A stretch of DNA of 64,000 nt from DAIDKA01 sp036489445 (GCA_036489445.1 DASXFV010000033.1:1-64000); one strand, 5' to 3'. Counted from the first letter of the stretch, positions 1 to 11,670 are shown. The notes: generated by a model from the sequence alone, not told the origin. Made by a program: numbers and translations.

Positions 1-1763
1 CCGTCCGTCAGGGTGGCCTTGAAGTCCACGGTGGGGAACTTGGCGAGCACGCCCTGTTGCATCTGCAGGCGCAGTCCCTTCTCCACCGCAGGCACGTATT
101 CACGGGGCACCGAGCCTCCGGTGGTCTCGTCGACGAACTCAAAGCCCTTGGAACGCTCCTGAGGCTCGAAGGTGATCCACACTTCGGCGAACTGGCCCGA
201 ACCGCCGGTCTGCTTCTTGTGGACATACTGTTCGTCGACCCGCTTGGTGATGGTTTCGCGGTAGGCCACCTGGGGTTCGCCCATGACGCCTTCCACGTTG
301 AACTCGGTACGCATGCGATCGAGCGTCACTTCCAGGTGCAGCTCGCCCATGCCGCGCAGCAGCGTCTGGAGCGTGTCGCGGTCCGTCTCCATGTGCAGGG
401 AAGGATCGGCACGCACCATCTTGCCAAGGGCTGCGCCGAACTTCTCCTGATCGGCCTTGTTCTTGGCCTGCACCGACACGCTGATCACAGGTTCCGGGAA
501 GCGCATGCGCTCCAGGATCACCGGATTGGCGGAGTCACTCAGGGTGTCGCCGGTTTCGGTATCGGTCAGGGACACCAGCGCGATGATGTCACCGGCGCGG
601 GCCTCCTCGATGGGATTGGCTTCCTTGGCGAACATTTCGACCATGCGGCCGATCTTTTCGCGCTTGCCGCGGGTGGTGTTCTGCACCGAGGCACCCTTGG
701 TGAGCACTCCGGAGTACACGCGCACGAAGGTCAGCGCGCCGTAGACATCGTTGATGACCTTGAAGGCCAGCGCTGAGAAGGGCTCGTCATCCGAGCACTT
801 GCGCTCGCCGATGGGTTCACCGTCGGCATCCACGGTGTTGATGGCGGCCACATCGGTCGGGGCCGGCAGATAGTCCACAACAGCGTCCAGCACCTGCTGC
901 ACGCCCTTGTTCTTGTACGAAGAACCGCACAGCACCGGGTTGAAGGCGGAGCCCAGGGTGCCCTTGCGCAGGCAGGCGCGCAGCGTGTCGGCCGAGGGGA
1001 CCTTGGCGTCGCTGATGAACGCCTCCATGGCCTCGTCGTCCATTTCCAGGCAGGTGTCGACCAGCTCGGTGCGATACTGATCGATCTTTGCCAGCAATTT
1101 GAGATCCCCGGGGTTGCTGAGTCCCACCTTGCTGGCCAGATCCGGGGTGATGTCCAGGACCCGCCACTCGGCATCCTTATCGTCAGAATCCCACACCAGG
1201 GCCTTCATCTCGACCAGGTCGATCATGCCCTTGAAGTCATCCTCGGAGCCGATCGGCAGCTGCACGGCCAGGGGGCGGGCGCCGAGACGCTTCTTGATCA
1301 TGTCGATGCAGCGCTCGAAATTTGCACCGCTGCGGTCCATCTTGTTCACATAGCACAGGCGCGGCACATCGTAGTTGTCCGCGAGACGCCAGTTCGTCTC
1401 CGACTGCGGTTCCACGCCGGCCACACCGTCAAACACGACGACGGCGCCGTCGAGCACACGCAGGGAACGGTTCACCTCGATCGTGAAGTCGACATGTCCC
1501 GGGGTGTCGATGAGATTGATCTTCTTGTCGCGCCAGAAAGTGGAAACTGCCGCGCTCTGAATGGTGATACCGCGCTTCTGCTCCTGCTCCAGGTAGTCAG
1601 TCGTCGTGGACGTCTTCATGTCCTTGGTGTCGTGGATGTCGATGATCGTGTGCTTGCGCCCCGTGTAGTAAAGGATGCGCTCGGTCGTCGTGGTCTTGCC
1701 GGCGTCCACGTGGGCGATGATGCCGATATTGCGGATGTCGGCAAGGGCGGTCGTTCGGGGCAT
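1..1763 (-). CDS. Elongation factor G-like translational GTPase (3' end outside window)
   Basis: Translational GTPase that would promote ribosomal translocation. The reading frame starts at ATG 1763 and is still open at the window edge, giving about 587 residues without the C-terminus. Visible motifs are the P-loop AHVDAGKTTTTE near residue 18, DTPGHVDF, and NKMD, followed by EF-G domain II and the QTGGSGQFAEV stretch of domain IV. The switch I segment (HDTKDMKTSTTTDYLEQEQ) is about five residues longer than in Escherichia coli FusA. The gene is not preceded by rpsL/rpsG but by oppF-like genes on the same strand, so it is probably a second EF-G (FusA2-like) rather than the str-operon copy. 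Identity as an EF-G-family protein is sure; the paralogue class is inference. Confidence 0.93.
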   Translation of the reverse strand, partial: MPRTTALADIRNIGIIAHVDAGKTTTTERILYYTGRKHTIIDIHDTKDMKTSTTTDYLEQEQKRGITIQSAAVSTFWRDKKINLIDTPGHVDFTIEVNRSLRVLDGAVVVFDGVAGVEPQSETNWRLADNYDVPRLCYVNKMDRSGANFERCIDMIKKRLGARPLAVQLPIGSEDDFKGMIDLVEMKALVWDSDDKDAEWRVLDITPDLASKVGLSNPGDLKLLAKIDQYRTELVDTCLEMDDEAMEAFISDAKVPSADTLRACLRKGTLGSAFNPVLCGSSYKNKGVQQVLDAVVDYLPAPTDVAAINTVDADGEPIGERKCSDDEPFSALAFKVINDVYGALTFVRVYSGVLTKGASVQNTTRGKREKIGRMVEMFAKEANPIEEARAGDIIALVSLTDTETGDTLSDSANPVILERMRFPEPVISVSVQAKNKADQEKFGAALGKMVRADPSLHMETDRDTLQTLLRGMGELHLEVTLDRMRTEFNVEGVMGEPQVAYRETITKRVDEQYVHKKQTGGSGQFAEVWITFEPQERSKGFEFVDETTGGSVPREYVPAVEKGLRLQMQQGVLAKFPTVDFKATLTD

Positions 1764-1920
1764 GTCAGATTTCCATTACAGTTTCATGGGCGTGAATACA
1801 GGTGCCAGCGAACCGCGCTGATTGTCGGTGGGGCAACGCAGCCGAGGTATTCGGGCGCGGGCATAGGTAGCCCACCATTGTACACCAGCCGGAGGCCCAT
1901 GCCGAGAAATGCCCGCGGCT

Positions 1921-2883
1921 TCAGATTTCCTCGGCCCGATGGCAGGCCACCAGACTGTCCCCGACGGTCCGCAGCTCGGGGACCTGCTGGGCGCAGCGGG
2001 TTATGGCGTGCGGACAGCGGGTCCGGAATACGCAGCCGGAGGGCGGTGAGAGCGGCGAGGGGATTTCTCCACTCAGTGGCGCGGCCAGGCGCGCCCGGGC
2101 ACGAACCGGATCGGCGATCGGCACGGATTGGAGCAGCGCGCGGGTGTAGGGGTGACGGGGCGCCGCGAACAGGGCATCGCGGGCGGCTAGCTCCATCACT
2201 CTGCCCAGATACAGCACCAGCACCCGGTCGCAGGAGAACCGCACCGCTGCCAGGTCGTGGGCAATGAACAGCACCGACAGATCGGTCTGCTGCTGCAGAT
2301 CCTTGAGCAGATTGGCGATCTGCGATTTGATGGACATGTCGAGCGCCGAGATCGGCTCGTCGCAGACCAGCACTTCGGGCTCGAGCACCAATGCGCGGGC
2401 GATGCCAATGCGCTGCGCCTGGCCGCCGGAGAACTCGTGCGGATAGCGGTTCAGGTTTGCCGGCAGCAAGCCCACGCGCTCCATGATCCCCAAGGTTTTC
2501 TCACGGCGCGCGGCGGCGTTGAGATCCGGGCGCTGTTCGCGCAAGGGCTCGGCGATGATTTCCCCGACGCTCATACGCGGATCCAGCGAGGCGAGCGGAT
2601 CCTGGAAAATGATCTGCAGATGGCGGCGCATGCCACGCAGCTGTTGCCGATCCAGCCCCAGCAGATCCGTGCCGCGAAACTGTACTGCGCCGCCGCTGGC
2701 GGGCACCAGGCACAACAGCGCCCGCGCGATGGTGGACTTGCCGCTGCCGGATTCCCCAACCACCCCCAGGGTCTCGCCATGCTCCAGTGAGAAGCTCACG
2801 GCATTGATCGCCTGCAGCCAGCGGCCGCCGGGCATAGGGAAGCGCACGCTCAGATCCCGGACCTGCAGAATCGGCTCGCTCAT
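1921..2883 (-). CDS. oppF: Oligopeptide ABC transporter ATP-binding protein, OppF type
   Basis: Cytoplasmic ATPase subunit of a peptide importer. It carries Walker A (GESGSGKST), the ABC signature (SGGQAQRIGIARAL), Walker B (VLVCDEPISALD), and the C-terminal oligopeptide-transporter extension with cysteines (CVFRTRCPHA). ATG 2883 was chosen because it forms an ATGA overlap with the stop of the oppD-like gene, whereas a longer in-frame start would overlap that gene by about 90 bases. About 320 residues, normal for OppF/DppF. It is the last transporter gene of the operon; the EF-G paralogue follows after 157 bases. Substrate is inferred from the family only. Confidence 0.93.
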   Translation of the reverse strand: MSEPILQVRDLSVRFPMPGGRWLQAINAVSFSLEHGETLGVVGESGSGKSTIARALLCLVPASGGAVQFRGTDLLGLDRQQLRGMRRHLQIIFQDPLASLDPRMSVGEIIAEPLREQRPDLNAAARREKTLGIMERVGLLPANLNRYPHEFSGGQAQRIGIARALVLEPEVLVCDEPISALDMSIKSQIANLLKDLQQQTDLSVLFIAHDLAAVRFSCDRVLVLYLGRVMELAARDALFAAPRHPYTRALLQSVPIADPVRARARLAAPLSGEIPSPLSPPSGCVFRTRCPHAITRCAQQVPELRTVGDSLVACHRAEEI

Positions 2884-3866
2884 GTGCCCGCCCGTCCGAG
2901 CGGGCCGGTGTAATAGCAGGCGCAGCGATGATCCGTGCCCACCGGTGCGAGCGGCGGCTGGGTCTGCAGGCACGGCTCAAAGACATATTGGCAGCGCGGC
3001 GCAAAGACGCAGCCACGGGGCAGGTTTGCCAGGTTCGGCGGGTTGCCACCAATGCTCGGCAGACGCTGCGGCAGCGGCCCTTCCAGGTCCGCAATCGAGC
3101 GTCGCAGCCCCTCGGTGTACGGATGGCGCGCATGGGCAAACAAGGTGTCGACATCTGCCTGTTCGACGATGCGGCCGGCGTACATGACGATCACCCGGTC
3201 AGCGACTTCTGCGACCACGCCCAGATCATGCGTGACCAGGATCATCGCGGCGCGCGTGCGGGTGCGCAGTTCACGCAGCAGCGTCAGGATCTGCGCCTGC
3301 ACCGTGACATCCAGTGCGGTCGTCGGCTCATCGGCCAGCAGGATGTCCGGCTCGCAGATGAGTGCCATGGCAATCACCACCCGCTGGCGCATGCCGCCGG
3401 AGAGTTCATGCGGGTGCTGCTGGAGGCGTCTGGCTGGCTCTGGAATGTGCACCGCGTCCAGCAGATCGATGGCCCGACGGCGTGCCTCGGCGCCGCCTAC
3501 CCCTTTGTGACGCTGCAGCCCCTCGGTCAGCTGCCTGCCGATGGTCAGGTAGGGGTTCAGCGCCGTCATCGGATCCTGGAAAACCATGGCGATGCGCGCA
3601 CCACGAATCTGCGACAACGCCCTTTCCCCGGCGCCGATCAGTTCCTGGCCGCGAAAGCGAACGCTGCCGCTGAGCCGCGCGCCGGGCGCGCTCAATCCCA
3701 GTGTTGCCAGCAGCAGCTGGGTCTTGCCGGAGCCGGATTCCCCGACAATGCCAACAAACTCACCCGGCGCCAGATCAAGGCTCACGTCATTGACCGCGTG
3801 CAGGTTGCCCTGGGCACTGCCGTAGCTGACGCCAAGGCCACGAATGCTCAGCAGTGCATCGCTCAT
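2880..3866 (-). CDS. oppD: Oligopeptide ABC transporter ATP-binding protein, OppD type
   Basis: Second nucleotide-binding subunit of the peptide importer, 328 residues. It shows Walker A (GESGSGKTQ), the signature LSGGMRQRVVIAMAL, Walker B ILLADEPTTALD, the H-loop region (LVTHDLGVV), and the C-terminal oligo_HPY cysteine motif (CVFAPRCQYVFEPC). It pairs with the OppF-type subunit, with which it overlaps by ATGA. It starts at ATG 3866, directly after the oppC-like stop. The paired D/F ATPases next to B/C permeases make a dedicated Opp/Dpp-class importer very likely. Confidence 0.93.
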   Translation of the reverse strand: MSDALLSIRGLGVSYGSAQGNLHAVNDVSLDLAPGEFVGIVGESGSGKTQLLLATLGLSAPGARLSGSVRFRGQELIGAGERALSQIRGARIAMVFQDPMTALNPYLTIGRQLTEGLQRHKGVGGAEARRRAIDLLDAVHIPEPARRLQQHPHELSGGMRQRVVIAMALICEPDILLADEPTTALDVTVQAQILTLLRELRTRTRAAMILVTHDLGVVAEVADRVIVMYAGRIVEQADVDTLFAHARHPYTEGLRRSIADLEGPLPQRLPSIGGNPPNLANLPRGCVFAPRCQYVFEPCLQTQPPLAPVGTDHRCACYYTGPLGRAGT

Positions 3867-4739
3867 CTAGCGCTGCTCCCGGGGGTCCAGCGCATCGCGC
3901 AGCCCATCACCCAGATAGGAAAAGCAACAGATGATGACCGTCAGGAAGACGGCCGGCACCGTCAGCAGGTACGGCTCAGAGCGCATGTGGCTGGAGCCTT
4001 CGGACACGAGGGATCCGAGGGAAGCGAGCGGGGCGTGCACTCCCAATCCAAGAAAGCTCAGGAATGCTTCAAACAGGATCACCGTCGGAATGGTGAGGGT
4101 TGCGTAGATGATGATCAGTCCGAGCAGATTGGGCACCAGGTGCCTGAATATCATGGTTGGTGTCGAGACCCCGAGTGCTCGGGCGGCCTCGACAAATTCG
4201 CGGCTCTTGAGCGACAACGTCTGGCCGCGCACGATACGCGCGATGTCCAGCCAGGAGACAGCGCCGATGGCGACGAACACCAGGAAAAAGTCGCGCCCGA
4301 AGAGCACCGTCAGCACGATGACCAGGGGAATGAAGGGCACGGCATACAGAATGTCGACGAACCGCATCATCAGGGAATCGATGGCGCCACCGGTATAGCC
4401 GGCGGTCGCGCCCCAGACGACGCCGATCACCACGCTCACCACACTTGCGGCAACGCCCACCAGCAGTGAGACGCGGCAGCCCCACATTACCCGGACCAGC
4501 AGATCCCGGCCCAGACTGTCCGTGCCCATCCAGTGGGTGATGCCGGGGGGCTGGTAGATCGCATTCCAGTCGGGCGTGGCGTAGTTGAAGGGTGAGAGCA
4601 GCGGTACCACCAGGGCTAGCACCACGATACCACCCAGTACCGCGAGTGCGACCAGCGCGCTGCGGTGGCGCAGCAACCGTTGCCAGGATTGCTGCCACTG
4701 GCTGTGGCCCGCGGGTGTTGCTTCGAAAATGGCGTTCAC
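3867..4739 (-). CDS. oppC: Oligopeptide ABC transporter permease, OppC type
   Basis: Inner-membrane permease of the BPD_transp_1 family, about 290 residues. It has an N-terminal OppC_N segment, several hydrophobic helices, and the EAA loop (EAARALGVSTPTMIFRHLVPN) that docks onto the ATPases. The GTG at 4739 is preferred over an upstream ATG (4778) because it forms a GTGA overlap with the oppB-like stop at 4738-4736, the same coupling style as the rest of the operon. It forms the translocation pore with the OppB-like subunit. Confidence 0.91.
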   Translation of the reverse strand: MNAIFEATPAGHSQWQQSWQRLLRHRSALVALAVLGGIVVLALVVPLLSPFNYATPDWNAIYQPPGITHWMGTDSLGRDLLVRVMWGCRVSLLVGVAASVVSVVIGVVWGATAGYTGGAIDSLMMRFVDILYAVPFIPLVIVLTVLFGRDFFLVFVAIGAVSWLDIARIVRGQTLSLKSREFVEAARALGVSTPTMIFRHLVPNLLGLIIIYATLTIPTVILFEAFLSFLGLGVHAPLASLGSLVSEGSSHMRSEPYLLTVPAVFLTVIICCFSYLGDGLRDALDPREQR

Positions 4740-5662
4740 GACTGCAGCCTGACGCGCGGGTCGAGCCAGGCATAACACAGGTCCGCCAGCAGGTTGAAGA
4801 CGATGATCAGTGCGCCGTACAGCACGGTGATGCCCACAACCAGGGTGTAATCACGGTTGATGGCGCCGGTGACAAAGTACCGGCCTATACCCGGCAGACC
4901 GAACACCGATTCGATGATGATGGAGCCGGTAAGGACGCCGGCGAAAGCGGGGCCGAGAAAGGAAACCAGCGGAGTCAGTATCGGCCGCAATGCGTGTCGC
5001 AGTATCACCGTGCGCCGTGGCAGACCCTTGGCACGCGCGGTACGGATGAACGGGCTGGTCATGACTTCGATGGTGGCGCCGCGAACCATGCGTGCGATGT
5101 AGGCGGTATACGGCAGCGCCAGCGCGATAACCGGCAGGATGAGGTGGCTGATTGATCCGGCGACCCAATCTCCGCTGGGCAGCCAGTGCAGCCGTACCGC
5201 AAACACCAGGATCAACAGCGGACCGATCACGAATGTGGGCAGGGAGATCCCGAGAGCGGCGAAGAACATCGGCACATAGTCCCCGGCGGTATTGCGCCGC
5301 AGCGCTGCGAGGATGCCCCCGGCACCCCCGAAGAGCAGCGCCACCAGCAGGGCACAGACACCGATGGTGGCATCGACCGGCAGGCCCTGTCGGATCAACG
5401 CATTGACCGAGGTGTCGCGGTACTGAAACGACGGCCCGAGATCGCCATGAGCAAGATCGCTTAAGTAACGCACATATTGGCGCCACAAGGGTTCATTCAA
5501 ATGGTATTTGGCCTCGATGCTCGCCTGAATGGCCGGCGGTATGCGTTTGGCCGAGTCGAACGGTCCGCCGGGGGTCGCGTGCAGCAATGCAAACGCGAGG
5601 GTTGCAATGATCAGCAACGTCGGAATGGCGGTGAGCAGGCGATTCAGGAGAAAGCGCAGCAT
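4736..5662 (-). CDS. oppB: Oligopeptide ABC transporter permease, OppB type
   Basis: Inner-membrane permease, 308 residues, with a typical OppB N-terminus (MLRFLLNRLLTAIPTLLIIA), the periplasmic segment containing the GGPFDSAKRIPP motif, multiple transmembrane helices, and the EAA loop (RTARAKGLPRRTVILRHALR). The start ATG 5662 lies two bases after the stop of the substrate-binding-protein gene, suggesting translational coupling. It partners with the OppC-type permease. Confidence 0.93.
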   Translation of the reverse strand: MLRFLLNRLLTAIPTLLIIATLAFALLHATPGGPFDSAKRIPPAIQASIEAKYHLNEPLWRQYVRYLSDLAHGDLGPSFQYRDTSVNALIRQGLPVDATIGVCALLVALLFGGAGGILAALRRNTAGDYVPMFFAALGISLPTFVIGPLLILVFAVRLHWLPSGDWVAGSISHLILPVIALALPYTAYIARMVRGATIEVMTSPFIRTARAKGLPRRTVILRHALRPILTPLVSFLGPAFAGVLTGSIIIESVFGLPGIGRYFVTGAINRDYTLVVGITVLYGALIIVFNLLADLCYAWLDPRVRLQS

Positions 5663-5664
5663 CG

Positions 5665-7326
5665 CTAGCGGCCCTGGTGCTCCAGCACATACAGGTAGCG
5701 TGTAGGCAGTCGGTCCTGCAGATTGGAATGCCAGCCTTTGAGGTAGGGTTTGATCAGATGCCGGGTCGTGTAATAGACCAGCGGCAGGAAGGGCGCCTCC
5801 TGGTTGAGCAAATCCTCGGCTTGTTCAAAGTACCGGTAGCGCTGGGCATTGTCCGCTTCGTTACCGGCTGCGACCAGCAGGGCCTCGTACCGGGGATCAT
5901 CAAACCGGCCGTAATTCTGCCCATCATCCTTTTGCGCCAGTTGCACAAAGGTGAACGGATCCGGGAAATCGCCGATCCACGAATTCCAGAACAGCGAGGA
6001 CTTGTGCAATTGCAGATTTTGCGTCAACACCCGGAACTCCTCATTGTAGGGTTCGACATCCGCGCCGAGGTTGGTACGCCACATGGCCGCGAGCGCGGCC
6101 ATGAGGTCCCGGTGTTCGTCGTCGGTCGGGTAGTCCAGTTGCACGTGCAGAGGGTGCGCCGCGGAATACCCGGCGGCTGCATACAGTCGTCGCGCCTCGG
6201 CATGGCGCTGGTCATCACTCCATGAGGCCCAGGCGGGTGTTTGCGGCGTGTAGCCAGGCAAAGGCGGCACGATGGAGTAGGCGGGCCGGTTCAGTCCCTG
6301 GTAAATCTTGTCGGCAAGGATGTTGCGATCCACGGCCATGTTCAGCGCCAGCCGCAGATTGCGATTGTGGGCAAAGGGAGGATCGATCATGTTGAAGCCC
6401 AACATCTGGATGCCCAGGTAGGGGCCGGTCACCACCTGGTTGCCCAGCTGGGATTTGAGCCAGCGGAATTGCGGCCCGGGGAAGTAACTGGTCATCTCCA
6501 CGTCGCCGGCCATGAAACGGCTCACCTGCTCGTCGGGGTCAAGGGGATAGTAAGTGACGCGGGTCACCCGCACGTTCGCGGCCCCCCAATACAGTGGATT
6601 CCTGGTCAGCGTGATGCGATCCCCGACGATGAGTTCGCTCAGGACGTAGGGGCCATTGGACACCATGTGCGCGGGCCGGGTCCAACTGTCACCGTAGCGT
6701 TCGATGGTCGCGCGATGCAGCGGCAGCAGGTAATTGTCAGCCAGCACCGCCAGCAGGTACGGTGTCGGTGATACCAGCGCGACGCGCAGGGTGTGAGCAT
6801 CAAGGGCCGTGACGCCGAGACTGTCCACCGGCGCGTGCCCGGTGGCGATGGCTTCAGCATTGACGATGGGCGCAAGCGCCTGGGCGTACTCCGAGCCGGT
6901 TTTCGGGTCCACCTCCCGGCGCCAGGCGTAGACGAAATCTGCGGCCGTGACCGGATCACCATTGGACCAGCGGGCCTCCGGGCGCAGATGGAATAACCAG
7001 GTCTTGCCGTCGGCGCTCATGTCCCAGGACCTGGCGACTCCGGGCACGATGTTGTCGTCGGGTCCGATGGTGGTCAGGCCTTCGAACAGATCGTCCATCA
7101 CAGTCTGCCCGGGTTCGTCCGTGAGCAGCGAGGGGTCGAGGGTCCGTGGCATGGCATTCAGAGTGCGGGTCACGGATTGATCGGCCGCCAGCGCCGTGCC
7201 GACCGTGATGGAGCTCGGCGCCGGTGCCTGCGTAGTTGCGCCGCCGCAGCCCAGCAGCAGCGCCGCGGCAAGTGCCGGCAGGCGTCTCACCCAGCGCCAC
7301 TGCAGCAGTCCGCAGCGCGGTCGCAC
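5665..7326 (-). CDS. oppA: Peptide ABC transporter substrate-binding lipoprotein, OppA/MppA type
   Basis: Periplasmic SBP_bac_5 family protein that captures peptides for the OppBCDF-type importer. The mature region resembles OppA/MppA (DLFEGLTTIGPDDNIVPGVA near the N-terminus, later GDFPDPFTFVQLAQ). The N-terminus has a basic region, a hydrophobic stretch and a lipobox ending LLLGC, so it is likely a membrane-anchored lipoprotein, unlike soluble E. coli OppA. The GTG at 7326 is preferred because GGAGG lies just upstream, although the spacing is short; GTG 7290 is an alternative. A longer frame to 7449 would overlap the preceding gene and is rejected. Confidence 0.9.
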   Translation of the reverse strand: MRPRCGLLQWRWVRRLPALAAALLLGCGGATTQAPAPSSITVGTALAADQSVTRTLNAMPRTLDPSLLTDEPGQTVMDDLFEGLTTIGPDDNIVPGVARSWDMSADGKTWLFHLRPEARWSNGDPVTAADFVYAWRREVDPKTGSEYAQALAPIVNAEAIATGHAPVDSLGVTALDAHTLRVALVSPTPYLLAVLADNYLLPLHRATIERYGDSWTRPAHMVSNGPYVLSELIVGDRITLTRNPLYWGAANVRVTRVTYYPLDPDEQVSRFMAGDVEMTSYFPGPQFRWLKSQLGNQVVTGPYLGIQMLGFNMIDPPFAHNRNLRLALNMAVDRNILADKIYQGLNRPAYSIVPPLPGYTPQTPAWASWSDDQRHAEARRLYAAAGYSAAHPLHVQLDYPTDDEHRDLMAALAAMWRTNLGADVEPYNEEFRVLTQNLQLHKSSLFWNSWIGDFPDPFTFVQLAQKDDGQNYGRFDDPRYEALLVAAGNEADNAQRYRYFEQAEDLLNQEAPFLPLVYYTTRHLIKPYLKGWHSNLQDRLPTRYLYVLEHQGR

Positions 7327-7337
7327 CGACCTCCAGC

Positions 7338-8159
7338 TCAGGGTTTGGGCGCAGCGGGCGCCGGGGCCGAGCTGCCCGTGCCTGGAACACCAATCCGCAT
7401 GCGAATGCCGCCGGTCTTGGGATCCTGGTACTCGCGGTTGGCTTCGCACACGTATTCCAGGATCTTGTAGCCGGGCTTGCGTACGTACTTCCAGGTGAAC
7501 TTCCAGGGCGCGGTCAGGTACTCCGGATCGGTGACGGTCACCTGGTCCTCGAACATATCCTTGGACAGCATGCGCATGCGCTCGTCGATGCGCATGTTGG
7601 GACTGTGCGGCGTGCCACGGAAGCGCACCTCTTCCTTGATGCCGACGGTATCGACCACCAGCGTGTCACCGTCCCAGTGGCCCACCGAATGGCCCCAGAA
7701 GCCCGGTTCGGCATCATCGATGGCGAGCTGCTTCTGGTTCAGGTAGATGCGCCGGACCTGGTTATAGGCTTCCTCGATGATGGTGATCTGGCCGGGCGTC
7801 TGCAGCACCTCCATGGGGAACATGGCCATCATCATCGCCGGCATGCCATCGGGCAGGCACTTGGCGTAACCGCCGTACAGGGGCTCGCCGCGCGCGTCGG
7901 CGTCCTTGGCCGCCTGTTGCTGCGCCAGCCATTCGGCCCGGTACACCGGCTTCAGGGGCGGCGGTGGCACCGGCAATTGCGCGGTGACGCGGGGATCCAG
8001 CTTCGCGGTGCTGTACCGATCCCAGGCACCGGTCAGTGCCGGATGGCTGACCTGCGGTGCAGGCGTAGCGACGGACGAATCGGCCTGCACGAGCCCGGTG
8101 CACAGTGCAGCGACGATTGCCGCCAGTATGGGTGCCGCGATACGAATGATCCTGATCAT
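7338..8159 (-). CDS. Secreted protein of unknown function, partner of a DUF6152 protein
   Basis: 273 residues with a clear N-terminal signal peptide (hydrophobic IAAPILAAIVAALCTGLVQA, cleavage near residue 26). The mature part begins with LTGAWDRYSTAKLDPR and contains the segments GFWGHSVGHWDGDTLVVDT and FRGTPHSPNMRIDERM. These are typical of a periplasmic family often found beside DUF6152 genes in gammaproteobacteria; that association is from memory. It ends in a Pro/Ala-rich tail. It lies between the DUF6152 gene and oppA, same strand, with gaps of 27 and 11 bases, so it is likely cotranscribed. Biochemical role unknown. Confidence 0.8.
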   Translation of the reverse strand: MIRIIRIAAPILAAIVAALCTGLVQADSSVATPAPQVSHPALTGAWDRYSTAKLDPRVTAQLPVPPPPLKPVYRAEWLAQQQAAKDADARGEPLYGGYAKCLPDGMPAMMMAMFPMEVLQTPGQITIIEEAYNQVRRIYLNQKQLAIDDAEPGFWGHSVGHWDGDTLVVDTVGIKEEVRFRGTPHSPNMRIDERMRMLSKDMFEDQVTVTDPEYLTAPWKFTWKYVRKPGYKILEYVCEANREYQDPKTGGIRMRIGVPGTGSSAPAPAAPKP

Positions 8160-8186
8160 GAAAACCCCCTGGACAACACGCTGCAG

Positions 8187-8594
8187 CTACTGGATGTTCG
8201 CTTTGCCGGCGGGAGCGCCGTTGGTGAACTTGCGACCGTCGGCAAGCGTGACCTCCTTGAGCAGCCCGCCAGCCTCGCCGGTGCGCAGTGGGGCGATAAT
8301 GGTCGTGATCTTGTCCCCCACCTTGATCATATTGAACTTCCATCCGATGCGATCCAGGATCCCGGGATTCGCGCATTCGATGGTGTAGTGCTTGAACTGA
8401 CCCTGATCGTTGGTCACATCCAGGTCGATATAGACATGCGGGTTGGTCCACTGGAAATGGGTCACTGTCCCGGAAAGCTTGACCTGGTGATCGTGATCGA
8501 ACATCGCAAAGGAGTGGTGGGCCTGGGCGCTGGCGCCCGCCAGCAGCAAACCCGCCAAGGCCAATCGCGCCAGGCGGCTGGTGAACGTGCTCAT
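8187..8594 (-). CDS. DUF6152 family exported protein
   Basis: 135 residues with a signal peptide cleaved after ASAQA, giving a mature N-terminus HHSFAMFD. The HHSFAMFD...GTVTHFQWTNPH pattern is the hallmark of DUF6152, a small periplasmic beta-rich family without known function; the leading histidines could bind metal. It is the first gene of the leftward series that continues into the peptide transporter. Its promoter should lie in the 162-base gap shared with the divergent icd gene. Confidence 0.85.
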   Translation of the reverse strand: MSTFTSRLARLALAGLLLAGASAQAHHSFAMFDHDHQVKLSGTVTHFQWTNPHVYIDLDVTNDQGQFKHYTIECANPGILDRIGWKFNMIKVGDKITTIIAPLRTGEAGGLLKEVTLADGRKFTNGAPAGKANIQ

Positions 8595-8756
8595 AGTTGA
8601 ATTTTCCCCCGATCCTGTGACTGCCCGAGGCGCCCCATGTATTGCCGCAAATCATAGCACCACTGGGGCAATTACCTAGTGCGCGGTGGCAGGTGGGTGC
8701 TAAGGTCCCGAGCCTCTCGGCTACAATCCCCTTAAGACCCCAATCCCGGAATCGAA

Positions 8757-10982
<2,226 letters not shown>

Positions 10983-10989
10983 ACGCAGG

Positions 10990-11670
10990 TCAGCGGGCGC
11001 TGCGGATCGAGATCGGGACCGATGGACAACTGTCGCGCACGCCGCGGCCGCAGCTGCGCGGCTGCAGTTCCCGGGTGAGGCAGATGCGCACCTCGGAGAG
11101 TGCGTCGCGGTTGCATGCCACTGTCAGGGCATGGGGCGGCAAGGTGGGATTGGCGGTGCGGAACGCCGCCAGGATCTGATCGGGGGGCAATTGCTGGTCA
11201 GCCGGGGGTGCCTCGAATCGCGGTGGGATGCGCACCCGCGCCAGTGCCCGATCCGCCGTGCGGAAGTACTCCACGGGACTCAGACCGCTGCAGGTGCCGT
11301 GCCGCTGCCACTCATGCTGCATGAGCTGCGGGCTGGAATACAGGGTGCGGCCCACGGCCTCGGCAGCGCGATCCAGAGTGGGGCTGGCGGCGCACTCCTG
11401 TGGATAGCCGCCGGCGTCGAATTGTGGCCACAGGCCATGCAGCACGAAGCCAAATCCGCGGCCCTGGCATTGGTACCGATCACCGGGATGCACCAGGCAG
11501 TAACTGGGTGACCAGGAGAGTGTCAGCAGGTAGTAGTCGAACTGGCCGGGAACAGCATCCGTCGGCGCGGCACGCGGGGCATGCCGCGCCAGGGCGCAGG
11601 CGCAGCATGTCAGCATCAGGACGGCTGCCGTGCGAACCCGTGAGCCCCTTACAATGCGCGAGTGCTGCAT
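10990..11670 (-). CDS. Ribonuclease T2 family protein (RNase I-like)
   Basis: Secreted endoribonuclease of the T2 family. Both catalytic segments are present: CAS I as GFVLHGLWP and CAS II as HEWQRHGTCSG, with their catalytic histidines and several cysteines for disulfides. An N-terminal hydrophobic segment (TAAVLMLTCCACALA) indicates export. The ATG at 11670 gives a compact signal peptide; an upstream in-frame start at 11706 is less likely because it overlaps the divergent hydrolase leader. Likely role is periplasmic scavenging of RNA, as for E. coli RNase I. Convergent with icd. Confidence 0.93.
   Translation of the reverse strand: MQHSRIVRGSRVRTAAVLMLTCCACALARHAPRAAPTDAVPGQFDYYLLTLSWSPSYCLVHPGDRYQCQGRGFGFVLHGLWPQFDAGGYPQECAASPTLDRAAEAVGRTLYSSPQLMQHEWQRHGTCSGLSPVEYFRTADRALARVRIPPRFEAPPADQQLPPDQILAAFRTANPTLPPHALTVACNRDALSEVRICLTRELQPRSCGRGVRDSCPSVPISIRSAR

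Noticed and set aside
2928..4469. 513-codon plus-strand frame over the oppD/oppC-like genes
   Set aside because: Antisense shadow; both minus-strand genes have complete ABC-transporter motifs.
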